Origin: Algirhabdus cladophorae
Lineage (GTDB): Bacteria; Pseudomonadota; Alphaproteobacteria; Rhodobacterales; Rhodobacteraceae
DNA: 64,000 nucleotides
Assembly (NCBI RefSeq): GCF_044772865.1
Contig: NZ_CP173029.1
Span: 310,001 to 374,000, forward strand
Direction: 5' to 3'
The translations under genes were made by a program, and so were the position numbers. Under the pieces are notes generated by a model. It did no database searches, was not told the origin of the DNA, and saw only the letters and a list, made by a program, of their open reading frames with translations. This document shows, piece after piece, positions 43,401-50,434 of this stretch. Every line of letters starts with the position of its first letter. Position 1 is the first letter of the stretch.

Positions 43401-44636
43401 ATGTTTCTGAAGAAAATCTCAACAGCCATGGTGCTGTCGTTGGCCGCAACGGCCTCGTATGCGGGGGGTCATGGCTGCGCCATTGATGCGCGCGTATCTA
43501 TTGTGGGCAATGAATTCCCGGCGATCCAAACTGTGGGTGCTGCGGCACAAGAATGCACAGGTGCCGAGGTCAAAACGAACCTGACAGCCGATCACCAGAC
43601 AATCAACGTGCCCGGCATGACTGGTACGCCTGCTGAATACACATCAGCGATTGTTGCCAACTCGTCCATCGTTGCCTTGATCAACGAAGATGTTATTCGC
43701 CCGCTGGACGATCTGGTCGCCAAACATGGTGAAGGCCTCAAGAAAAATCAGCTGATCACGATTGATGGCAAGGTGATGGCCGTTGCCTTTATGGCCAACG
43801 CGCAGCACTTGGTATACCGCGCTGACGTGCTTGAAAAAGCTGGCGTTGAGGCCCCAACAACCTACGAGGAAATGTTGGCAGCCGCTGAAAAGATCCGTTC
43901 GATGGGTCTGATGGAAAACCCCGTTGGCGGTGCTTACAAAGCTGGTTGGAACCTCGCGCAGGAATTCAACAACATGTATATCGGTCATGGCGGCGAATTC
44001 TTTGAGCCGGGCACAGCTACAGTCAGCATCAACAACGAAGCCGGTGTGGCGACATTGGAAATGATGAAGGCACTGTCTGAGTATATGAACCCGGACTACC
44101 TTACACATGATTCCAATGCCACAAACGCTGAATACCGTGCAGGCAACGTTGCATTGATGAACATGTGGGGTAGCCGTGCTGCAACTATGACAGATGCAGA
44201 TGGTGTCTCTGATGAGGTCAAAGCCGGCTTTGCAATCGCAGGCCCGATGACTGTTGGTGGTGGTTCGACACCTGCGACAACTTTGTGGTGGGACGGCTGG
44301 ACAGTCGCCAAGAACATCTCTGACGAAGAAGCAGAAGCCACATTCATTGCGTTGACGCATGCTGTTCGTCCAGAAATTCTAAACGAAGAGACATCCACTC
44401 AAGCGGTTTGGTTGATCGATGGTTACGAGCCAACACCAGCGGCCACTGGCGTGTTTGCGGCAGCGAACTCGTCCTCGGTGCCATATCCAATGTTGCCGTT
44501 CCAAGGTCTATTGCACACAGCTTTGGGTGCTGAATTGTCTGACTTTATGCAAGGCAAGGAAAGCGCCGAGCAAGCCTTGGCAGACGCTGAAGCAGCCTAC
44601 ACTGCTGCAGCCAAAGAAAAAGGCTTCCTGCAGTAA
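43401..44636 (+). CDS. Periplasmic solute-binding protein (second ABC operon)
   Basis: A 411-residue family-1 binding protein. Signal peptide MFLKKISTAMVLSLAATASYA, mature start near GGHGCAID. Central region PTTYEEMLAAAEKIRSMG and TPATTLWWDGWTVAKN are typical. The mature N-terminus carries two Cys (near 26 and 50) that may pair. AGGGAG precedes the ATG. Ligand not predictable; an abundant hairpin follows the gene. Confidence 0.9.
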   Translation: MFLKKISTAMVLSLAATASYAGGHGCAIDARVSIVGNEFPAIQTVGAAAQECTGAEVKTNLTADHQTINVPGMTGTPAEYTSAIVANSSIVALINEDVIRPLDDLVAKHGEGLKKNQLITIDGKVMAVAFMANAQHLVYRADVLEKAGVEAPTTYEEMLAAAEKIRSMGLMENPVGGAYKAGWNLAQEFNNMYIGHGGEFFEPGTATVSINNEAGVATLEMMKALSEYMNPDYLTHDSNATNAEYRAGNVALMNMWGSRAATMTDADGVSDEVKAGFAIAGPMTVGGGSTPATTLWWDGWTVAKNISDEEAEATFIALTHAVRPEILNEETSTQAVWLIDGYEPTPAATGVFAAANSSSVPYPMLPFQGLLHTALGAELSDFMQGKESAEQALADAEAAYTAAAKEKGFLQ

Positions 44637-44649
44637 TTTGCAGAGCCAA

Positions 44650-44677
44650 GGCAGGGGCGCAGATGCGTGCCCCTGCC
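44650..44677 (+). terminator. Hairpin after the second binding-protein gene
   Basis: Perfect arms GGCAGGGGC (44650-44658) and GCCCCTGCC (44669-44677), extended by two inner pairs, without a strong T-run. It lies 13 bp after the binding-protein stop and probably stabilises that part of the message. Confidence 0.75.
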
Positions 44678-44714
44678 ATTCACAATTTTCCTAACCTGAT
44701 GGGCGACCTGATCC

Positions 44715-45740
44715 ATGAAGCATAAGACTTTTTTCTGGTTCTTCCTGCCAACAGCCCTTGCCATGCTGTTGTTTATCGCACTGCCGATTATTTCGGTGGT
44801 GATCCAGTCCATGCACACGCCGCATGATCAGGTTTTGAAAGTTGTCGAAAATTGCGGCCCATTTGGATGTACGCAAGAAACCACAGTTGATAACGAGGCC
44901 ACGCAAGTTTTGCGTGATGAAAAACCTCTGGGCAAATTTGTCGGTGCGCAGATTTACTTGGATCGCGGGCACTTGGCGGTGACCGAAGTCGCGGCCGCTT
45001 GGAAGACCCGCGATAGTATCGGAGACTTTTTCGAGACCCTTCAAAACCTGCCATTCTATCGCGCGATGTTTTTTACGCTGGTTTATACCTTTACGGTGAC
45101 GCCACTTCTGATCGTGCTGGGCTTTGCCATCGCCGTGGCGGTCAATTCCTTGCACCGGCACCTTAAGGGGTTGGTGATCTTTTTCTCGCTCTTGCCAATG
45201 ATTGTGACGCCATTGATTGGCTCGCTGATCCTGTTTTGGATGATCGACAGTCGCGGGGTCATCGGCAACAGTTTGCAATGGGTCTTTGACGATCCCAATT
45301 TATCTCTCAAGGCATCAACCACGCTGACATGGATCACGCTGATTTTCTATGGGGTCTGGAACTCTGCGCCGTTTGCGTTTGTGGTGTTTTATGCGGGCCT
45401 GCAAACCCTGCCGCAGGACACGTTGGAAAGTGCGATGATCGATGGGGCCACACGCTGGCAGCAAATCCGCTACGTCGTTATTCCGCACTTGATGCCCCTT
45501 GTGACCTTTGTGGCGCTAATTCAGTTGATGGATAATTTCAGGGTATTTGAGCCCATCGTTGGCTTTAATGCCGAGGCCCATGCAACCTCGTTCAGTTGGA
45601 TCATCTTTAATGATCTTCAGGGCGAGACGCGGCTTTTGTCATCGGCAGCTACCACTTCGGTGCTGACCATCATCGGGGTTGCGATCCTGCTATCGCCCGT
45701 CCTTGTGCGCACATGGCGCGACTTTAATTCGAAGGTGTGA
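44715..45740 (+). CDS. ABC permease, MalF type, with periplasmic insertion
   Basis: A 341-residue permease. Helix 1 is FFWFFLPTALAMLLFIALPI; then about 65 extra residues (about 35-100, with two Cys in VVENCGPFGCTQET) before the next helix, reminiscent of the MalF periplasmic loop but smaller. EAA loop QDTLESAMIDGATRWQQIRYVVIPHLMPL. Works with the permease that follows. Confidence 0.9.
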   Translation: MKHKTFFWFFLPTALAMLLFIALPIISVVIQSMHTPHDQVLKVVENCGPFGCTQETTVDNEATQVLRDEKPLGKFVGAQIYLDRGHLAVTEVAAAWKTRDSIGDFFETLQNLPFYRAMFFTLVYTFTVTPLLIVLGFAIAVAVNSLHRHLKGLVIFFSLLPMIVTPLIGSLILFWMIDSRGVIGNSLQWVFDDPNLSLKASTTLTWITLIFYGVWNSAPFAFVVFYAGLQTLPQDTLESAMIDGATRWQQIRYVVIPHLMPLVTFVALIQLMDNFRVFEPIVGFNAEAHATSFSWIIFNDLQGETRLLSSAATTSVLTIIGVAILLSPVLVRTWRDFNSKV

Positions 45741-45744
45741 TCTG

Positions 45745-46626
45745 ATGGCGTCCAAAGCAACACAACAACCGCTCGGCCTCAAGATTTTCGCGGGCCTGTT
45801 CATCGCCTTTTGGCTAACCCTCGCAGCGTTCCCATTCATGTGGACCTTGTGGGGTTCCTTTAAGGTTGAGTTGGATTTCTTTTCCATCGCAGATTGGACC
45901 AACAGCCTAACCGGTAAGAACACCGAAGAGGTGTATGGCAGTCCGTTTACCACAACTGGCTATGCAGGCGCATGGATCCAAGAAGGGTTCGGGCGGGCCG
46001 TGTTCAACACATTTATCGTGTGTATCTTTGTGGTCTGTACGTCGCTGACCATCGGTACCTTGGGGGGCTATGCCCTGTCGCGGTCGAATTATCGTTATAC
46101 GTTTTGGCTGTTGATCATTGCGTTGATCTTTCGTGCGATGCCACCAATCACTTTGGTGTCCGGCTATTTGCCACCGTTCTTTCAATGGAACCTCTGGGGG
46201 ATTTTGCCCACGTCGATCATTGTTCTGGTGGCGATCAATCAGCCGTTTACATTGTGGATGTTGCACAGCTTTTTCCAAAAGATCCCAAAGGAATTGGATG
46301 AAAGTGCGCGCGTTGACGGGTGCACCCAGTTCCAAGCCTTCCGCCATGTGATCATCCCGGTCATGTGGCCCGGCGTGATCACCACAGCACTCTTTAGCTT
46401 CCTTTTGGCCTACAACGATTTTGCGGTCACAGCGATGCTGTTGAGCAAGGAAAACCAAACCATGGTGCCCAAAATTGCAAGCTTCCTTGGGACGACCCAG
46501 ACCGAGGGAAACGTGATGTTTGCGGTGGCGGCTGTGGTCTCAGCGACAGCGCCCTTGTTCATCCTTGTGATGTTCTTCCAGCGTCACATCGTCAGTGGTT
46601 TGACTGCCGGTGCTGTTAAAGGATGA
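45745..46626 (+). CDS. ABC permease, MalG type
   Basis: A 293-residue permease with six helices and EAA loop PKELDESARVDGCTQFQAFRHVIIPVMWP. Start 45745 (MASKATQQ) is 4 bp after the upstream stop with GAAGG nearby; the open frame further upstream lies within that gene. Its stop overlaps the LacI gene start by 4 nt. Confidence 0.9.
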   Translation: MASKATQQPLGLKIFAGLFIAFWLTLAAFPFMWTLWGSFKVELDFFSIADWTNSLTGKNTEEVYGSPFTTTGYAGAWIQEGFGRAVFNTFIVCIFVVCTSLTIGTLGGYALSRSNYRYTFWLLIIALIFRAMPPITLVSGYLPPFFQWNLWGILPTSIIVLVAINQPFTLWMLHSFFQKIPKELDESARVDGCTQFQAFRHVIIPVMWPGVITTALFSFLLAYNDFAVTAMLLSKENQTMVPKIASFLGTTQTEGNVMFAVAAVVSATAPLFILVMFFQRHIVSGLTAGAVKG

Positions 46627-47627
46627 GCAGCGGTAAGGTCACATCGCTGGATGTGGCCGAAGCTGCTGGCGTTAGTCGATCCGCGGTTAGTCGGGTGTTC
46701 ACGCCCGGTGCATCTGTTAGCGAAAAGACCGCCCGGAAAGTGCGCGCAGCTGCGGCTGATTTGGGCTACCGTCCGAACGCCCTAGCACGGTCCTTGCTGA
46801 CGGGTCGGTCGCGGATGATTGGTCTTGTGGTCGCTTATCTGGACAACCATTTCTATCCGCGTGCCTTGGAACAGCTATCTGCGAGTTTAGAAAAGCAAGG
46901 CTATCATGTGTTGGTGTTCATGGCCTCCCATACCGAGGGCAATGTCGATCATGTCGTGCGCGAGATTTTGGATTATCAAGTCGACGGACTGGTTTTGATG
47001 TCGGTCTCGCTGACCTCGGATTTGGCGCAGCTTTGCCGCCAGAACGATGTGCCAGTGGTCTTGTTTAATCGTCGTCTGGGGGACGCGGGCGAATTGGCCG
47101 TTGTCTCGGACAACCAAAGGGGTGGGCAAATGGCAGCCCAGCATTTTGCCGACATTGGTCTTGAACGTGTGGGCTATATTGCCGGTTGGCATGCCGCCAG
47201 TACGCAAAATGATCGGGAAGCCGGCTTTCGTGTGGAATGTGCGAAACTGGGTTTGGAACTGGTGGCGGTTGAGGATGGCGAGTTCAATCCGGACCGCGCC
47301 CATGCCGCGACTTTGAAAATGTTTGGCCGCCCTGACCGGCCCCAAGGGGTGTTTGTGGCCAATGACTATATGGCGTTCACTGTAATGGATGCGTTGCGTG
47401 GCCCGTTGGGGTTGAAAGTGCCAGATGATGTGTGCGTCATCGGTTTTGATGATGTGCCGACGGCGGCATGGCGCAGCTACGATCTGACGACCTTACGGCA
47501 AAACTCGCAAGGCATGGTCGATGAAACCGTGGCCTTATTGATGGCGGCGGTGCAGGGGCAGGCTGTGATTGCGCCGGTTCCGCTGAATGTTGAACTGGTC
47601 GTACGTGGTAGCAGCAGTCGAATTTGA
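46623..47627 (+). CDS. LacI-family transcriptional regulator
   Basis: A 334-residue LacI protein: helix-turn-helix TSLDVAEAAGVSRSAVSRVFTPGASVSEKTARKV, hinge helix YRPNALARSLLTGRS with the minor-groove Leu-Ala pair, and a sugar-binding-protein-like core (RMIGLVVAYLDNHFYP). It is the last gene of the ABC operon (4-nt ATGA overlap), and a matching operator lies before the first gene, suggesting autoregulation. Confidence 0.93.
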   Translation: MSSGKVTSLDVAEAAGVSRSAVSRVFTPGASVSEKTARKVRAAAADLGYRPNALARSLLTGRSRMIGLVVAYLDNHFYPRALEQLSASLEKQGYHVLVFMASHTEGNVDHVVREILDYQVDGLVLMSVSLTSDLAQLCRQNDVPVVLFNRRLGDAGELAVVSDNQRGGQMAAQHFADIGLERVGYIAGWHAASTQNDREAGFRVECAKLGLELVAVEDGEFNPDRAHAATLKMFGRPDRPQGVFVANDYMAFTVMDALRGPLGLKVPDDVCVIGFDDVPTAAWRSYDLTTLRQNSQGMVDETVALLMAAVQGQAVIAPVPLNVELVVRGSSSRI

Positions 47628-47653
47628 GTATTTTGGGAAAAAAGAAACCCTAG
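47626..47653. repeat. GAGTATTTT dispersed element, copy 2
   Basis: Matches copy 1 at 17026-17053 at about 25 of 28 positions and sits in the same setting: it begins within a TGA stop of the plus-strand gene and ends in the CTA stop of the minus-strand gene. Confidence 0.55.
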
Positions 47654-48627
47654 CCCGTATGCAGTAATATCTGCTTCCACACCGCTGTTTCGTCGATCAG
47701 TGTGTATTCGCGGCGTAGGCCCCAAGGGCCAAATTCGGCGTGGGTTATGCCCATGATATAGACCGGCGCGCCAGTTGGCTTTCCAAAATGGCCAAATCCA
47801 TCGTGAGTGCCGTGCAAAGACCACCGCACTGCGGCTCGTGGTGGCATGATATCGCTGGTCTGGCCTATAACATGATCGACGGTAAAGTTCGCCGTGGGCA
47901 AGGCGCTGCGAAGGCCCAGCCAGAACTGATCTGCGGCCTGATGCCCATGGGCTGACGTGTGGCTGGGATAGTGTAGGGCGCAGGCCCGATCATAGGCCTT
48001 TGGGATGACACAAAAGCCAGCCTGCATAATTTGACCTAGGATATCGGCCAAGCGTTGACCCGTTTCGTGATCATTGCCCGCCCCAGTGTAGGGGCCTGCC
48101 ACATTGGTTTGTGCAGTGAGTGGGGGGACGCAAGCCTCTGGTCCCCCTTCGCGGGCGATCAGGTCGCGGGTCCAATCGACGATATCACAGCCCATTTGCA
48201 GGACGATTGCGCCTTGATCCCTGACCAGCCATTCGTCTTTGACGGCATTGGTTTGACACCAGCAATCGGCCAAGATCCGGTATTCCAAACGCTTGCCAGT
48301 GGCTGCGCCGTACATGCCATCGCCGCTGTGTGTCGCAGTACATAAAAGGCGGTGCGAGCTGAGAAAGCTATCGTCGTGCGTGGGCGTCCAGATGACGTCT
48401 TCGCCCAAAAGTTCCCGGTCCGGGAATTCGGCCAAGGTGGACTGTGTTGCGCCGATAATGCCTTTGTTGCCTTTGACCACACAGGCAGGAGAGCGCACGA
48501 TCAGATCAGGACCGTAGTAGTTGTGCAAGCTGTCGATACGACGCGCTTCCCAGATGTCGTGGGTGATCCCTAGGATATAGTCAGGTGCGTCTTGCCAGCG
48601 TTCGTCAAAGCCGGGAAGAAAAGGCAT
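47650..48627 (-). CDS. Double SnoaL-like (NTF2-fold) protein B
   Basis: A 325-residue protein with two SnoaL-like halves: the first around ITHDIWEARRIDSLHNYYGPD and LEYRILADCWCQTNAVKDEWLV, the second around AVRWSLHGTHDGFGHFG and GITHAEFGPWGLRREYTLID. It starts immediately after the soeC stop (TAAATG), so it appears to be the last gene of the xsc-soe transcript while also facing the second ABC operon, whose other flank carries protein A. Function unknown. Confidence 0.7.
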   Translation of the reverse strand: MPFLPGFDERWQDAPDYILGITHDIWEARRIDSLHNYYGPDLIVRSPACVVKGNKGIIGATQSTLAEFPDRELLGEDVIWTPTHDDSFLSSHRLLCTATHSGDGMYGAATGKRLEYRILADCWCQTNAVKDEWLVRDQGAIVLQMGCDIVDWTRDLIAREGGPEACVPPLTAQTNVAGPYTGAGNDHETGQRLADILGQIMQAGFCVIPKAYDRACALHYPSHTSAHGHQAADQFWLGLRSALPTANFTVDHVIGQTSDIMPPRAAVRWSLHGTHDGFGHFGKPTGAPVYIMGITHAEFGPWGLRREYTLIDETAVWKQILLHTG

Positions 48628-49500
48628 TTATCGCGCGCCGTAGTATAGGCCTACAACGTGTTCGGCTTCTGCAAAGAACAACCAGCGGGCACAGATAACG
48701 CCTGCTATATGGCTGAGCACGGCAAAGGCGCCAAAGATATGCGTGAACGGCAACAAAAGCAGGACAACAGGGATCAAGACCATCAACAGTAGCGAGAGGA
48801 TCCGTAGCTTTTGGGCGTGTTTGCGACCCACCACATGGACCATTTCCTTGAGCAGGTAGTTGGTGCCTGTATGAGGGCTTTCGAACTGTCGCACTTTGCC
48901 AATGGGGCCTAAGCCTGTCGCGGTTTCCATTGTGTGGCCTGCGTCCTGAAAGCGACTGTCACCAGTGAACCAGACAAAGGCTTGCAATGCGCCTGCGAGC
49001 AGCAGCAAGATCAGTGCGATGGTGACATTGCCAGTCATCAAGCTGCCACCTGCAAGGGACAGGATCAGAAACAGCGCCGGTGTCGTTGGTTGGTTCCAGC
49101 GCGGCACTGTTTTGAGTTGGGCATAGATCATAGAGGTGCCGTAGACTGTGCCCAGCGATAGCAACGCGCCAAGCCAACCCAAAGGGGCGATAGTGTTGGA
49201 CATGAAGACCTGGCTGGCCGCAAACAGGGCCATGGTGATCAGGGTTGCCACAGAGAGAATGCCTTCACGGCTGAGCCAGCTTGTGCGCCATTGGGTGAAC
49301 GCTTTGAGGAAGCGTTCGGGGTGGCCCAAGTGGAAGGTCGAAGACAACAAACCGCCTACAGCCATGATGTAGGCGATGGCGTAGAAGATAAACGCGGTCC
49401 AGCCGCTGACATTCGGCATGCCGAGGCCTAAAAAGACCAGCATGCCAAAACCAATGCCAGAAAAGACTGTGAACAGAATGACGGAAGGTGCTGGATGCAT
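48628..49500 (-). CDS. soeC: Sulfite dehydrogenase membrane subunit SoeC (DmsC-like)
   Basis: A 290-residue DmsC-family membrane anchor with about eight helices (ILFTVFSGIGFGMLVFLGLG; IFYAIAYIMAVGGLLSS; VLIPVVLLLLPFTHIFGAFAVL). It passes electrons from SoeB into the quinone pool. Downstream of soeB with 1-nt overlap. The taurine context favours sulfite rather than DMSO as the substrate of the complex. Confidence 0.88.
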   Translation of the reverse strand: MHPAPSVILFTVFSGIGFGMLVFLGLGMPNVSGWTAFIFYAIAYIMAVGGLLSSTFHLGHPERFLKAFTQWRTSWLSREGILSVATLITMALFAASQVFMSNTIAPLGWLGALLSLGTVYGTSMIYAQLKTVPRWNQPTTPALFLILSLAGGSLMTGNVTIALILLLLAGALQAFVWFTGDSRFQDAGHTMETATGLGPIGKVRQFESPHTGTNYLLKEMVHVVGRKHAQKLRILSLLLMVLIPVVLLLLPFTHIFGAFAVLSHIAGVICARWLFFAEAEHVVGLYYGAR

Positions 49501-50246
49501 CAGATTTTCTCCAGAGCTTTGTCGAGCCAGCCCAAGAATCCTTTGGGTTCGGCCGCGACAGGTTCAAGGAAGGGGGCGAGGATGTCGACCTCTTCCCATG
49601 TATCTTTGGGCCGCGGTGGCAGGTATTGGTTCACGGGTTTTGTGCCTTGTTCTGGCATCAGGTCCATGCCACCGCGTTCCGCCACCAATTGACTGACATC
49701 GCTGTCCGGATCGCCCAGATCGCCGAAGTGACGGGCGCCTGCGGGGCATGTGCGCACGCAAGCGGGTTGGCGGTCTTCTTCGGGCAAGTTTTCGTTGTAG
49801 ATGCGGTCCACGCAGAGGGTGCATTTCTTCATAACACCTTCGGCTTGGTCCATTTCCCGTGCGCCATAGGGGCAGGCCCATGCACACAGGCCGCAGCCGA
49901 TGCAGTCGGTTTCATTGACCAAAACAATCCCGTCTTCGACCCGTTTGTAGCTGGCGCCTGTGGGGCAGACGGTAACACAGGGCGCGTCTTCGCAATGGAG
50001 GCAGGATTTGGGAAAGTGGATGGTTTGGGCAGGGCCTGCCTCGGGTTGGACCTCGTAGGAATGCACACGGTTCAGGAATGTTCCCGACGGGTTCGCGCCA
50101 TAGGCGTCTTGGTCCGACAAGGGTGCGCCGTAGTTTTCGGTGTTCCATCCTTTGCACGAGACGACACAGGCGTGGCACCCGACGCAAGTGTCCAAGTCGA
50201 TGACAAGGCCGAGTTTCTTTTCGGTATGGGTGGGGAGTTGGGTCAT
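49500..50246 (-). CDS. soeB: Sulfite dehydrogenase iron-sulfur subunit SoeB
   Basis: A 248-residue ferredoxin-like subunit with four [4Fe-4S] cysteine sets: CVGCHACVVSC, CLHCEDAPCVTVCP, CIGCGLCAWACP and CTLC...CVRTCP. It has no Tat signal, in line with the cytoplasmic orientation of SoeABC. Start 50246 (MTQLPTHTEKK) overlaps the preceding small gene by 4 nt; the longer open frame is not used. Confidence 0.92.
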   Translation of the reverse strand: MTQLPTHTEKKLGLVIDLDTCVGCHACVVSCKGWNTENYGAPLSDQDAYGANPSGTFLNRVHSYEVQPEAGPAQTIHFPKSCLHCEDAPCVTVCPTGASYKRVEDGIVLVNETDCIGCGLCAWACPYGAREMDQAEGVMKKCTLCVDRIYNENLPEEDRQPACVRTCPAGARHFGDLGDPDSDVSQLVAERGGMDLMPEQGTKPVNQYLPPRPKDTWEEVDILAPFLEPVAAEPKGFLGWLDKALEKI

Positions 50247-50434
50247 AGGACGTCTCCTTGTGTTGTGGCAGGGGCGTTGCCCCAAACCCCGGAGTATTGA
50301 GGCGAAGAAAAAACGGGGGCTTGGCTGACGGGCTGTTCTTTTTCGCGGTCCCATGTGGCCACGAAATAGATGAAAGAGCCAAAAGTCAGCAGAATAAAGC
50401 CACCGATGAGAAGAAGGATGCGGGACGTGCTCAC
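50243..50434 (-). CDS. 63-residue membrane protein between soeA and soeB
   Basis: The start is taken as GTG at 50434, which overlaps the soeA stop (GTGA) and has GGAAGG about 6 nt upstream; an ATG five codons earlier (50449) is the alternative. One hydrophobic helix (SRILLLIGGFILLTFGSFIYFVATW, about residues 4-28), then a hydrophilic tail of about 35 residues (Pro/Ser/Gln-rich). Its stop overlaps soeB by 4 nt. This tight fit on both sides suggests an accessory or assembly factor of SoeABC. Family not recognised. Confidence 0.75.
   Translation of the reverse strand: MSTSRILLLIGGFILLTFGSFIYFVATWDREKEQPVSQAPVFSSPQYSGVWGNAPATTQGDVL
50291..50315. repeat. Possible diverged copy 3 of the GAGTATTTT element
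   Basis: GGAGTATTGAGG followed by an A-rich run ending AACGG resembles copies 1 and 2, but here it lies inside the 3' half of the small gene between soeA and soeB and encodes part of its tail. Identity is only moderate. Confidence 0.3.

Noticed and set aside
42359..43429. A 356-codon open frame opposite the second ABC ATPase
   Set aside because: Antisense shadow; runs beyond the gene into the next leader with no own signals.
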